64,000 bases of DNA from Pristionchus mayeri (GCA_036245805.1 BTRK01000002.1:7436689-7500688), one strand, 5' to 3'. Counted from the stretch's first letter, positions 35,434 to 47,046 are shown. The notes: generated by a model not told the origin, from the sequence alone. A program made the numbers and translations.

Positions 35434-36644
35434 TTAAGAGATGTTAGAAATGCTAGACAATGTGATGCATGAATATAATTTATCCTCTCGCTCTTCTATG
35501 TGCAGTTGAGCAGTTACAAATTCAGTTGAATTCAACGCATCCGTAATAGTTATACGTAATGCTCTCACTGAATCGACTGAAACATATTTGAATTCAAATT
35601 CCTCTTCTATAATGACTTGCGGAACGAGTCGAGATGCTTTGATAAGGAACCACTCGTTGGCATCGGTTTCACCTAAAACCGCATCATATTGCGTCATAAA
35701 TATGTATGATGATTTATACATATTTAGCACTATCAATTTATAATTGGGAATGCCAAAGCATCATTTGAGGGCGGAATATGATGGTCACTTTGAAACACTA
35801 TTTTGGACTTTTCTTACAAGTTCCCACTCAAATGCAGAATCCAATTGGGCATTTATACGTGTTAAAAAAATAATAACTCAACCTTACTTTGCATTTGATC
35901 TACAAGCTGCGTTGATAACAATTTCAGAATAAATTTCTTGACTGCGCACCCGCGAAGCAACTCCAACTTCAAATTTCTAAAATTTGTTTTTTTTCTCGTA
36001 AAAATATATTATATTACAATGATCGTCAAATAAGCAATTACAAAAACAACTTACGATTCGTTTTGAATTATACAATTCGTGGATATGAGTTTGTCCACAA
36101 CTACACTGCCCAGAATATATTTCAGCAGTATACAGTCGTATCTACTAGTAAGAGAATGATCATTAAGTGTCAGTTTTTCAATTCTTGAGCTACGATTAAT
36201 CATTCGTTTTAGACGATCCAAAATGGTTGTTTGGCGAATATTTGCAAATGTTACCGATAGTATCTGTAAACTTTACAGGAAAACAGTAAAATCTCGCAAA
36301 ACATACTTCTGAATTGCTAGGAACAATATAGTAGTTCCATGTTTCAAGTTCGTAAAAGATTCGATATTCCTCCGAAATATGCATAGCTAAAACGTAATTA
36401 TACAATGACACGCTAAGGGATTTGATAGATGGCAAGTTTTTGCGATGGTTCAGATGCTCAAGGGAGAGGGCATTCCAACGACGTGAAATCTATGAAGAAA
36501 TCAATTTTATAAATATCTTGCTAACACAATTATTTCAAACAATTCATAATTTTAGCATACCAGCTGTATGTTGTCGATAGATTCGATTCCGAGTCTGATG
36601 ATCAAACGAATGGTATCCGAAGGTAAATCGTTGAGGCGAAGCAT
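35434..36644 (-). CDS. F-box array gene C, intact
   Basis: Exons 36644-36561, 36489-36307, 36263-36055, 35976-35888, 35672-35434 join in frame to 267 residues with no lesion. Residues 1-28 are the F-box core (MLRLNDLPSDTIRLIIRLG). Residues 29-89 begin ISRRWNALSLEHLNHRKNLP and contain HISEEYRIFYELETW. Residues 90-158 contain RLKRMINRSSRIEKLTL and YILGSVVVDKLIS. The short exon 4 reads LELLRGCAVKKFIL. Exon 5 reads NEWFLIKASRLVPQVIIEEE and ALNSTEFVTAQLHIEERED. F-box proteins recruit substrates to SCF ubiquitin ligases via SKP1; the substrate is unknown. Two GCGGG(T/C)GG boxes lie upstream. Best candidate for a working member. Confidence 0.82.
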
Positions 36645-36754
36645 TTGTTCCTTTGAAACCAACGATTAACAAAAATGGAATAGCAATAAACTTCAAATAA
36701 ATACGGAGAGAAAATGGGCTAATGTTCAACATGTGCTTGAATTTATTCAGAGAA

Positions 36755-36854
36755 GCGGGTGGCTGTAGATTTATGCGTGTTGAGACACAACAAATTTGTG
36801 GGTTACCGTACGTTGACTCAATGCAAAATTGTAAGCAGTTGTCAATGCGGGCGG
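36755..36854 (-). promoter_or_regulatory. Double GCGGGTGG/GCGGGCGG box upstream of gene C
   Basis: GCGGGTGG at 36755-36762 (111 bp upstream of the start) and GCGGGCGG at 36847-36854. The intervening GGGTTACCGTACGTTGACT recurs upstream of genes G and I. Confidence 0.6.
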
Positions 36855-37056
36855 CATAATTTATTATCGCGGGGAAGGTCTACAGTCAGTGAGTTTACTG
36901 GGATAATGATGGAAGGGGTGAAATTCAGTCAGCTCGTAATAGGAAGGGCAACTCGCAACGTCCAATATATCAACGATGAAAATATAATAAACGCAATACA
37001 TATTATTGGACGAAGGGCAATATTGTCAAGTGAGTTTGTTTTGAGATGAAGCAAGG

Positions 37057-37252
37057 ACTTCTTTACTTCGCGGGACCACCCGAAATATTGGGAATAATAA
37101 TGAACTGATGATTATTTGGAGTATTATTAGACTCACTTAGACAATAATTTATAATATTTAGAGTACGCTACTAGAAGTTCTCTAAGTGTCTGACACACTG
37201 CGCCAAATCGCATTTTCAACTATTTCGGAGTGGTCCCGCGAAGAAAAGAAGT
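37057..37252. mobile_element. Short MITE with ACTTCTTT...GCGGGACCAC tips
   Basis: TTCGCGGGACCAC and CGAAATA on the left pair with TATTTCGG and GTGGTCCCGCGAA on the right; 196 bp, non-coding interior. Confidence 0.65.
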
Positions 37253-37374
37253 GCCGTCATCTTCTCTCTAAAGGAGCTCTCAACATTCACACACTTCGAC
37301 ATGCTTTAATGTTGAAATAACACAAATACATTGGTGGCAGTAGATCGATTCCACACCGTTCTCAACGCTGTTTG

Positions 37375-37378
<4 letters not shown>

Positions 37379-37411
<33 letters not shown>
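37379..37411. repeat. (AT)n microsatellite
   Basis: About 16 uninterrupted AT dinucleotides. Confidence 0.9.
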
Positions 37412-37412
<1 letters not shown>

Positions 37413-37465
37413 GTATAGAAAGAGTTGTGTACGTATCGTTTGTCCGGATTGCAGGGACTGATGAC

Positions 37466-37799
37466 TAGAGACCGCCAATCAAATATATTAGATATGTGAA
37501 TCACGAGAAATGACGTGTTATTCGAAATTATCGCTATTCAAATGACCGGCCATACGAATAGAATTTCATTCGAATGGCGAGGATATTCGACTGACCAATC
37601 GAATAGTCATAATATTGAGCAATCAAATATTGACCATGACGATGAGAGAATATACCGCTCGGTCACGTGAGGGAGAGTGAAAAGCAATCGAATAATGGAG
37701 TGAGAGAGATAGCGACTATTCGAATGAGAAAGGATATTCGATGGGGACAATCGATTATTGATTTCAATATTCGATTGGCCAATCATTTGGCTGTCTCTA
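37466..37799. mobile_element. hAT-like MITE, copy 2 (inverted to copy 1)
   Basis: The tips TAGAGACCGCCA and TGGCTGTCTCTA are flanked by CTGATGAC and TTGATGAC (7 of 8 match). Internal CGAAT words are shared with copy 1 in reverse orientation. 334 bp. Confidence 0.8.
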
Positions 37800-38139
37800 T
37801 TGATGACGTTTTTAAAGGAACTACAGTACACCAATCAATAATTAGCATTGGTGTCAACTACCTTATACCAATCAATGATTAAGTCAACTATTATTCCTTG
37901 GGTCAGATCCATGATTTTAATGTTTGGCCTCCGCTAGGACGGAGCCCTCGCCGAAGGCGGGGGCATTCGCACTTGATATACATAATGTCGTCCTTTCTTA
38001 ATATTACAATTTTTAAATATTTACACTTCTAGCATTACCATAACAAGGAATGTTCTGAAGATTACTTATTTTATACCATTGTTTTCGGTAATATTTACAA
38101 AATGTATTTATAAACTGACAAGGGAGATGCGCGGACTGT

Positions 38140-38620
38140 CGCCGAGCTAATTTGGATAATATAACCAACTGAAATGCATACATCGCGTGCTCTTCGAGAC
38201 GCCGATCATAATTCTACTATTTCGACGTTGCCCAAAACACGTTTCATAACATCCTTTGTTACGTCATGATTTGCGAACAGCGATTGAACATGATGTTTGA
38301 GCGAGAAAATATATGACTTGAAGGTTCTAGCTCTATTATTCGTAAATTAGCAATAACTGAAACGTACGCGTCCGCTACATATACTAGCACACATATTGTT
38401 GTCAAAATATCAAATATTACATTGTAATTTCCCGAATGCTCGGCAACTCCTATTGTGAAATTCCGAAAAATCCTCGATATTTCTCCTGGATATTCATCTT
38501 GAATGCATAATTGTGTCTACCTAAAAAAGGTTCCAAAGAACTGCCAAATATAAGCATTCAATAGAAGGAAGTTTTCCCGGTGTGAAATATGCTCGTTACA
38601 AACTTTATTCCAACGATGAG
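38140..38620 (-). pseudogene. Remnant of an F-box array gene (exons 2 and 3)
   Basis: Minus strand 38620-38450 resembles exon 2 (RWNK, HISHREN, EISRIFRNF) with stops. 38345-38180 resembles exon 3 of genes A and B (RCSQIMT..., ERVLGNVEIVELW) with gaps. No F-box or last exon belongs to it. Confidence 0.55.
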
Positions 38621-38897
38621 ACGTTATACGACGATGTTACTTGAGTAACAATACAACGATGGACAGTTGAAAATGTTAAAATATTGTCGGCATTTGCTTA
38701 ATTAGAAAAGGTTAGAATTGCGGGTCAAGGTGATGCTTGAATAGCAGGAATCCTCTCGATCTTCAATGTGCAGTGCAATGACTAAATCGGTTGAATTCAA
38801 TGCATCCGTCATAGCCCTACGAAGTTCTTTCAGTGTATTTCTTGTGGCAGTTCTGAATTCAAAATGTTCTTCTACAATGATTTGCGGAACTAGTAGA

Positions 38898-39270
38898 GTC
38901 ATTCTTGTCTCTGTCAGTCGTCGTGAGCGGTCCCTCCCCATTTGTCTCCGATTGGGAAGCGACTTTTCCCTCCCTTTCCATCTACTGGCATCAAGACTCA
39001 AGAATCCCTCCCCAGTCCCTGGCAAGACTTCGGAGGTATCAGCCACGGATCTCGAATGTGGAAGGAGTCGTTTCAAGATGGACATGAAGGTATCGAAGGT
39101 GTCCTCTTTATAACTTCTAAGGATGACTGGCCATCCGGGATGCAAGATTCTAGAAGAATACGATCTCGGTAGCGACGGGCAGAAGGGCAGAAGGCGCCAG
39201 AGTCCTTCCCTTACCTTACACCCCTACATGCCTTGACATGTATAAAATCTATCTATCTATCTATCTATCT
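38898..39270 (+). mobile_element. Retroposon-like insert with (TCTA)n tail in exon 5 of gene D
   Basis: An insertion of about 370 bp separates KAA from LVPQ in the conserved exon. It ends in a TCTA tandem run (about 39247-39268) and is bordered by CTAG on both sides, fitting target-primed insertion of a 5'-truncated non-LTR element or SINE. Both strands show open frames, but no domain was recognised. Confidence 0.6.
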
Positions 39271-39839
39271 AGAGCAGCTTTGATGATAAACCACTGGTAG
39301 GGATCCACTACGCCTGTAAACAAAATTATCTTAGAATTATTACACATTCCATAATATAAACAATTACTTCTTATCTGATGTGTAAAGAAGAGTGGCCAAG
39401 AAGTTAGAACAAATCTTTTTATATTTTGTATGCGAAGTATATCCATCATCAAATCTCTAAAACTTATAATTAGTGGACACTTTTGTTGCACTAACAATGA
39501 GAGAGGGTGGAGTTAGTTTTAAGTTACTTAACGTAACATTATATACATTTCATTGTTTTCAAATTTGCTGAAGGCGCATTTGCATGACGATTATTTTCAA
39601 GTAATAATATTTGTTTAGCGATCCACTAAGACATTCAACGAATTCTTTAGCAATCAATATATATAGGGGAGAGATGATATTTCCCGTCGACACTTTCTGG
39701 CGCGTTGATTGGATTATCGAATTCCTTTGTTCGGAGAGAGGGAGGGGGCGGGGTTCGAACTAATTGCTTTTTGAGAGAGTGTGGTGATTGGAGAGAGCGA
39801 TCATTTCGTGTTCATTCGAGGAGGACGAGCGGTGGGGGG

Positions 39840-40860
39840 GGGGGAGAAAGGGGAGGGGAGAGGGTGGAGGGGGATACTCCTAGAGATAGGAGGGGGGAGA
39901 GGGTCCTAGAGATAGGAGAGGGGGTGGAGGGGGTCCTAGAGAGAGGAGAGGGGAGGATACGGTCCTAGAGATATGACAGGAGGGGGAGAGGGTCCTAGAG
40001 ATATGACAGGAGGGGGAGAGGGTCCTTGAGATAGAAGAGGAGAAGGAGAGGGTCCTAGTGATCAGAGAGGGGAGAGTAGATGGTCCTAGAGATCAGAGGA
40101 AGGAGAGGGCGTTAGAGACAGGAGAGGGGGAGAGTCATAGAGATGAAAAAGGGGAGAGGAGAAAGTCCTAGAGATAGGCGAGGGGGAGGAGAGGGTCCTA
40201 GAGACGAGAGGGGAGGAGAGGGTCCTAGAGATAGGAAATGGGAGAGGATACGGTCCTAGAGATATGAGATGGGAAGGAGAGTGTCCTAAAGATAGGAGAT
40301 GGGAGGATACGGTCCTAGAGATATGACAGGAGGGGGAGAGGGTCCTAGAGATAGGAGATGGGGAGGAGAGGGTCCTAGAGATAGGAGATTTAGAGGAGAG
40401 GGTCCTAGAGATATGAGAGGAGGGGGAGATGGTCCTAGAGATATGAGAGGGGGAGAGGGTCCTAGAGATATGAGAGGGGGGAGGAGAAGATCCTAGAGAA
40501 AGGAGGGGGAAGGAGAGTGTCCTAAAGAGAGGGGAGGGGAGGATACGGTCCTAGAGATATGACAGGAGGGGGAGAGGGTCCTAGAGATATGACAGGAGGG
40601 GGGAGAGGGTCCTAGAGATATGAGAGGGGGGAGGAGAAGATCCTAGAGAAAGGAGGGGGAAGGAGAGTGTCCTAAAGAGAGGAGAGGGGAGGATACGGTC
40701 CTAGAGATATGACAGGAGGGGGAGAGGGTCCTAGAGATATGACAGGAGGGGGAGAGGGTCCTAGAGATATGACAGGAGGGGGAGAGGGTCCTAGAGATAG
40801 GAGATGGGGAGGAGAGGGTCCTAGAGATAGGAGAGGGGGGAGAGGTCCTAGAGATCCTAT
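39840..40860. repeat. GA-rich ~30-bp minisatellite
   Basis: Imperfect repeats of about 30 bp, e.g. GAGGGTCCTAGAGATATGAC then AGGAGGGGGA. The plus strand is almost all purine. Open frames through it (GPRDMRGG repeats) are repeat by-products. It lies in intron 3 of pseudogene D. Confidence 0.9.
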
Positions 40861-41726
40861 AGATCCAGTACAATAGTTAGGATAAAAATCGGTCCTAAAA
40901 ATAAGAGAGAAAAGGGGTCTTCCTTAGAAATGGGGAATGAGAGCATGGGTCGAGCACCCCTGTAGAAAAAAACACATGCCACCTCCTAGTACGGGTAATA
41001 ACGAATGTTTACGTTTCTATTTCGATTGCACTCGGCCTCGATCGGAAACTACGTATCTGTCTACTTACCAGTGTTCCAGCAACACGAATTTGAAGAAATG
41101 AATAAAAACTCGTACTTCTCGTATTCAATTTTCGAGTATTTGAATTCTTCCACTTCAGCATTGGCTAGGACATGTCGCAGCATATTGACCTCGTTTCGCC
41201 GATTTTGAAGACACATTTCGAACTCCAGGGTTTCAATTCTTGAGCACCGGCTCAAAATTGTACTTAGATGTTTTGGGAAACGAGTCTCACATTGTCCATT
41301 AATGAACGTCTATTATCTGTAATTGCCATCATATTTCATTCATTTTTATGTAAGTGAAATACGCAATTATTATACTTTACTCGCCTCTGTATTATTAGAA
41401 ATGCGTTTACATTTCCAATTTTCAACACCAAAATAACATCGATATCTCTCCGAAATACGCATTGTTGGAACACGATCATAACTATACAACTCGGATCGCC
41501 ATTTTATCAAAGTCAACCATTTGATTGTTGGAAGATGCTTCCGATGTATAAGATGATCAAGTGAAAGGGCATTCAACCGTGTGAAATCTGAATTAAACAT
41601 AATTATTATAATAATGAAGGCGACCCGGAATCAAATTAGAATAATCATTTTATCCCTACTAATTCATGATTTTACACTAACCTTCATCATATGATCTATT
41701 GATTCCAGTCCCTCTCTGATGATTAA

Positions 41727-41971
41727 AGGAGGAGTAAACTCAAAATTCAATTTTTGAAGCTATCATATGCACTGCCTTGAGATCCACAACGATAAGAAGG
41801 TCCGAAATTTTCACATTGACATCTCCATTCCGTACAGATTTATTTCTAGTTGGCTGGGAGCCAGATCAGGGAAAGCTCAGGGAAGAGGGTGAGATAGCAC
41901 GCGACTTCAAGAGAGTGCGTCCCTAGGTGAAACATATTCCAACCGGGCGCGCGTTTGCATTTACTCCTCCT
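41727..41971. mobile_element. TTAA-type MITE splitting the F-box exon of gene D
   Basis: The tips AGGAGGAGTAAA / TTTACTCCTCCT are bordered by TTAA (41723-41726 and 41972-41975). Collapsing one TTAA rejoins the exon in frame. 245 bp, no coding. Confidence 0.88.
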
Positions 41972-42193
41972 TTAAACGCATGATATCCCTTGGTAAATCA
42001 GTTAGGCAAGGATACTATTTTTTTGAGCTTTCATTGTGAAGATAATAGAAGGTGTGAAAAAGAAAGGGGGAGATGTAACTCCGTGAAGACTGAAAATATT
42101 AGAGTAATAATTTATAAGCTTGTCGGCAAACGTTGTTAGAGTTCAAGCTTTTCTCACGTTACCGTAATTTATACATTATGAATAGTGCATGTA

Positions 42194-43090
42194 TTAGGTT
42201 GGTAAGAAAGTTCTGTCGCGTTTCTCATATTTTAAATTTTGGTTTATCTTGCCCATCAAAGTTGATCAATCTTCATACGATCTTCAGTAGTCTAATAGTG
42301 CTTGGTTATTCTTTCCAGGAAACGTTATCACAGTATTCTCCAATTACTAATTCTGGCATAGTCGACTGCCAAATTCAGCGAAGTTGATGACCAACCATAT
42401 GTTTTTATTTGCTCATGGTTGAAAGAAGAAATGTGATATGGGCATAACTAACATGCTATTGTAGAGTACAACAAGTGGGCATGTTTTGTATTGCATAACA
42501 ATAAGAAAGACCCATTATGCCAACTTGGGATCAGCGCTAATTCCGAAAATTCCACTGAATTGAATTCTGTTGATAAGCATTTCTCATCTCTGAAGATTTA
42601 GTGATCGATCCAGTAAGCTCAATTGTAATGAGATGTGAAGTACTCGGTATGATTAGTGTTTACCTTAAATTGGACAGTGGTGCACCTAACTGTTCGTAAG
42701 CTACAATTTTGCAAAGAATAAATCGAAAATTGTTCTTTGAAATCGGCCTTTTTTGCAATCTGCAGCTTCACACAAATATCGAATGCCGGATGTTATGTGA
42801 TAATATGGATGTACAACTCTAGTTTTATCACCCTTCAAAGCAGTAGAAGCAATTGGTAGTTCTTATTCAAACGGCTGAGTTCAAAAAATAACACCATAAA
42901 ATCATCATTTTCAGAATTTTTGAGATTTTATTTATTTACTCGCTTTATGTGCGAAATATAATCGACTTAAGCATGCTGATGTATACTACATACATCACTT
43001 CAACTTATACTAAATTAAATTTCCAGACAATTTATTCAGTCAAGAAAAAATGGAAAAATAGTACGCGACAGAACTTTCTTACCAACCTAA
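42194..43090. mobile_element. Mariner-type MITE between gene D and its upstream boxes
   Basis: The inverted tips start TTAGGTTGGTAAGAAAGTTC, flanked by TA (42192-42193 and 43091-43092). 897 bp; no transposase motif found inside. Confidence 0.85.
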
Positions 43091-43175
43091 TATAAGCGCG
43101 TGGTATGGTAAAAATATAATAACATATTAAAGTAATTACAGAAAATGCAGAACAAAATAAATTAGTTATGGGAAA

Positions 43176-43207
43176 GCGGGTGGACTCAAGCGGACTAAAG
43201 CGGGTAG
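43176..43207 (-). promoter_or_regulatory. GCGGGTGG boxes upstream of gene D
   Basis: GCGGGTGG at 43176-43183 and GCGGGTAG at 43200-43207. They are now about 1.1 kb from the gene D start because of the mariner-type element between. Confidence 0.55.
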
Positions 43208-43209
43208 AC

Positions 43210-43960
43210 TCGCATTCGTAGTGAGAGGTCTTTCGCGCATTTTTGAACCTTGACTCTATGATGAGTGTTTGAACAGGGTGTAATTGTTTCAATTTGACAA
43301 AAGTTAAGAATACAAATATAAAAAAATAGGGAGAAACAGTTATATATGGATAATATTATACATTGTTTTTTTTGTTCTTCGTTATAGTGTTTTCTGAGAT
43401 CACCGTAGTAATGCGTGAGAAAACGAATAACACCAAGGAACATACACGATGGAGGGACTGACACTTTTTTTGGATAGCTTTGATAAGCAATGTGCACTCA
43501 GCGGAACTAGGTAGTGTGCAGAGCAGGGGCATCGTTCAGCGAAATTAAAGCCGAATCATTTCAATAGAGCCGTACATCAATAAGAAAGTATACAAATGTG
43601 GCCGATAACTGAAACTCATTTTTTTTATAAGGCCTCATCAAAATTGAGAACCTGCACGTATTATGCACTTACGCATAGGTCGCTGATAACCTCAGGACAG
43701 ACTGAACGCAGAATTGGCGCGGGGGTGGCAAACCAGCCTTGCTTGGATGCCTCAATTTACGTTTTTTTATTGTGTATTTCGGAATTGAGCAGAACACCTG
43801 ACAAATGTGGATTGATTTGCATTCAAATCCTTGTAGATTTCCCAACTTTTTATCTTCCTGAATCCTTTCTGCAACATGTTCATAATGTGATGCGCCTGGG
43901 AAATGTTGAATATATTAAATACGCGTAGAGTAAAAAAAATTCAGATTGTTTCCCCAATTG
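43210..43960. other. Intergenic, no gene recognised
   Basis: Open frames up to about 110 codons have no recognisable motif or splice pattern. The stretch probably contains the promoter of fascin-like copy 3; a TGATAA word occurs near 43683. Confidence 0.4.
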
Positions 43961-43963
43961 AAG

Positions 43964-44685
43964 ATGTTTCGAGGTATGCTCTTTCAAATTGCATTAATTG
44001 CAAGATTTTTCAGTCATATCTCTTGCTAGTATTATTGTAGCGTGCGCCAACGGTGTCAGCAATCATGTGAGACAAAAATAACTTTAATAAACAGTTCATT
44101 TTAAATTTTGTTTTACCCAATAATATTTAGTCGCATTAAGCGTATCATTAATATATAAGTGCACAGGACATTATCGGGCTATCCGAAGACGACAGTTGTT
44201 TCTTTTCCAGGCTGATATAAATGAGATCCTGGGAAGGTGTACTCTTAAATCTCAAGTCTACGGCACATATCTTGCTGTTAATTGGTTCGGTGATGTGATA
44301 ATGAAAGACGGCGAGGCGAAAGAGTGGGAGCGTTGGCACATCACGGCAGTCCGAAAGGAAGGAAAGGTGGGAGCGTATCCCACTTTTTATATTTTTGTAT
44401 AGTTCTCATACAAAAGTATTCCTGAACATTTATTTATGTTCAATTATTAAGGTGGCTCTGTGGGCGGAGCGTGGTAATCGATGTCTACGTGCAGATTGGA
44501 ACGAATTAGTCAATTTCGAAGATTGGGTTATGAACTGGGAAATGTGGACTCCATTCAAGAACGACGATGGGTCTTGGTCGTTCCTAAGCTATCATAATAA
44601 GTGGCTGAGTGCAATGGAAGGAGGATCCGTGTATCAAAAGGCAGATCACGAAGCCTGGGGAAATTTCTGGCTCGAAACGTGGTAG
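43964..44685 (+). CDS. Secreted fascin-like / beta-trefoil-like protein, copy 3
   Basis: Exons 43964-43973, 44014-44066, 44211-44366, 44452-44685, giving 150 residues in frame. The first two encode signal peptide MFRVISLASIIVACANGVSNH; the 10-nt first exon is the weakest part of the model. The remainder matches copy 1 closely: ADINEILGRC, VYGTYLAVNWF, EWERWHITAV, CLRADWNELV, WEMWTPFKN, DGSWSFLSYHNKWLSAMEGG. AATAAA lies at 44770-44775. It is set inside the F-box array 33 kb from the other two copies. The signal-peptide exon differs from copies 1 and 2, so the leader was replaced or diverged. Ligand unknown. Confidence 0.75.
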
Positions 44686-44779
44686 TAATTGTATCGATTG
44701 TTTGACACTGTCTCACAATGCTCACACTATTGCAAGCAGTTCTATCATAATATGTTAAATATTTCAATGAATAAACGTA

Positions 44780-45885
44780 TGTTTTACACCTGTTGCCCAT
44801 TAAAATACGTAGGCGCTTTCAAACTCACTGTTATGAACTATCACGCTGGTGCATAGTTTTTTTTTTCAATTTCACTGGTGAAGGATTTCACATATTCCGG
44901 TCTAAGATTCTAATTGATTCTCTTCTTGATTCCCACAAAATAATGAGTGCATGGATGCTCTCGTTAGCATACTTTTGTGCAGACTTATTGAGAGCTCATT
45001 GTAGCTATAGTACGAAGTCAAAATAGTCTCGACTACGAATTTCGATATGATTTTATCATATCAGATCTTTCGAGTGTGTAGTGGCTGGGTGTTTACAATT
45101 TCGTTATTGTGGGCATTCATTATTGCAACCGAAATCTGCAGTCATCAACATTTTTATGAAGAAATTTGCACATCGAAATCAGGGCATTCACAGTTTCATG
45201 ATTAGATGATTGACAGAGGTCCCACGTCTTTGTGTTTGTCAGCATTAGCTACACTTGAATTATATCTTAATATCTTTACATAGTTACGGGATACCTGCGT
45301 TTTCAGAAAATGGAAAAATATGACCAACAAATTCAAAATGTTGATCTGATAGGACAATATTCGGAATTTTTTTCGAGAAATCTCATTTTTTGGAAAAGAT
45401 ATGATACGAGATTTAAAATGTTACCAATGGTAAAGTAGTCCCATAGTGTAAGACTAAAGCGACCCTATATGAAAACATGTTTAGCACACAAGGCAGAACA
45501 GATGAGATCTCATATGGGAATTCTTTCCAGCTTATTTGATTAGTTATTCCCTAGTAATGTGATTGGTTATTCTAGCACCGATTTGAACCATTGTTTTGAA
45601 ACGCATTCAAGGGGCTTTAAAAAAATGTGAAAATGTCCAACCAATTGTCCCTGCAACACAATAGCCAGCTCAACTTTCAATAATTACTCGAGAAAATTAT
45701 CGGTTAAAGTTATATTTCTTATATGGTTTTTAATGAAAATGATGGAGGGTATTATGTAATTGAAAGAAATAGCGTTATCTTGAAGTGTGGGTAGCTATTG
45801 AGAAATTCAAATACATATTTTTTTGCAAATAAAAATTAAAATGATAGCAACATAAACCATACGTGTTATGCATATCATATGATGC
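44780..45885. other. AT-rich intergenic stretch
   Basis: No gene, tRNA or clear terminal inverted repeat was found. Confidence 0.4.
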
Positions 45886-45891
45886 GATTCT

Positions 45892-46978
45892 TCAAGGATT
45901 ATTATGTCGATATATGATGATTTTAGTATAGGCAACATCGTCACGATCTTCAGCGTGTAGTTGGGCAGGGGCATACCCTGTCGAATTTAACGCATTTGCC
46001 ACATTTCGACGGTGTTCTTTCAATGGAATTCTTAAGTGCGCGGGATATGCAAATTCTTCTTCAACAATTATTTGCGGGACTAGACGAGATGCTTTGATGA
46101 GGAACAACTTGTTCGGATCAATTTCGTCTGAGAGTGTTCGACCATGTATCAAACGAAAACAAATCTTATATTTTTAAATGCTTACTGTAGGTTTTATCAC
46201 AATCGGGTAAAAACGTTAGAACAAATCTTTTAAATGTATTTCTGCGAAGTAAACCAAGCATCATGTCCCTTTAATAGTCAGAGTTTATGGTTTCCACTTA
46301 ATTGCATTATTATAAACAGTACCAATCTTACGCAGTGTTTTCGTATATGGTTTTAGAATATTTTAATTCTTCAACAACGGCATTGTTAATCACATATTTC
46401 AGTAGCTTAACCGCATTTGAATCTACGTTCATGTCTAACTTGAATTCGAGTTTTTCGATGCTAGAACATCTATTAATTATTCGAATTGCAAATCCCAAAA
46501 TGCGATTTTCATTAATATTTTCCAGACTTGGTGATTCACAATCGATTATCTGAAACTTTGTATTACCGTTTTACGAGTAATATGAGTTCATTTTTTTTAA
46601 CTTGCCTCCGATTTATTTGGAAGAGTTTTGTAGTTCCATGTTTCAATTCCGAAATAGCTTCGATATCTCTCCGATATACGCATCGTTACAAAATTATCTT
46701 GATGACTCCATCTTAGGCTAAAATTCAGCCACTTGATTGAAGGGAGATTTTCACGATTGTTCAGTTGTTCATTGGAAAGGACATTCTAATGAATGGAAAT
46801 CTATAAAAAAAAACAATAATTTAAATATTAATATGTTATTTAAACCATCATTGCTATCAGAATATTTTCAGCAAATGTATACTTTTCAACTTACCAGCCG
46901 TATACTATTGATGGATTCGATTCCTATCCTGATGATTAACCGAATGAGATCCGAAGGCAACTCGTTGAGACGAAGCCT
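45892..46978 (-). pseudogene. F-box array gene G, start lost and one stop
   Basis: Exon 1 (46978-46895) reads LRLNELPSDLIRLIIRIG but the start codon position of gene C is AGG here. Exon 2 (46800-46606) begins ISIH then TAG where others have RWN, and continues LSNEQLNNRENLPSIKWL and MRISERYRSYFGIETW. Exon 3 (46549-46332) has RIINRCSSIEKLEFKL, exon 4 MMLGLLRRNTFKRFVLT, and exon 5 (about 46132-45892) FLIKASRLVPQIIVEEEF. Exon 2 ends GAG followed by a GC donor (GCAAGT). It is closest to gene H. Confidence 0.75.
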
Positions 46979-47046
46979 TTTTTTTCTAGAAAATCAGTTA
47001 TCAGGGAGGGAGAGAAAAGATTCGAATATGCTTGCATACAAACTAT

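Larger units (their letters stand above)
38702..42034 (-). pseudogene. F-box array gene D, pseudogene with several insertions
   Basis: Reading the minus strand: the F-box exon is split into 42034-41972 and 41726-41682 (LTDLPRDIMR / LIIREGLESIDHMMK) by a TTAA element. Exon 2 (about 41593-41385) has a one-base loss just after ISH, then LNALSLDHLIHRKHLPTIKW and MRISERYRCYFGVENWK. Exon 3 (about 41255-41061) has RCSRIETLEF and VLANAEVEEFKYS. Intron 3 is filled by a GA-rich minisatellite. Exon 4 (about 39460-39375) reads DLMMDILRIQNIKRFVLT. Exon 5 starts at about 39315 (VVDPYQWFIIKAA), is cut by a retroposon-like insert (about 38898-39270), and resumes VPQIIVEEHFEFRTA to the stop at 38702. It cannot yield a normal protein. 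Confidence 0.8.

Noticed and set aside
40299..40496. Gly/Arg-rich plus-strand frame
   Set aside because: A by-product of the ~30-bp GA minisatellite; the unit length is divisible by three so stops are avoided by chance.
43596..43928. 110-codon plus-strand frame
   Set aside because: No motif, no signal peptide or splice context, and no relation to neighbours.
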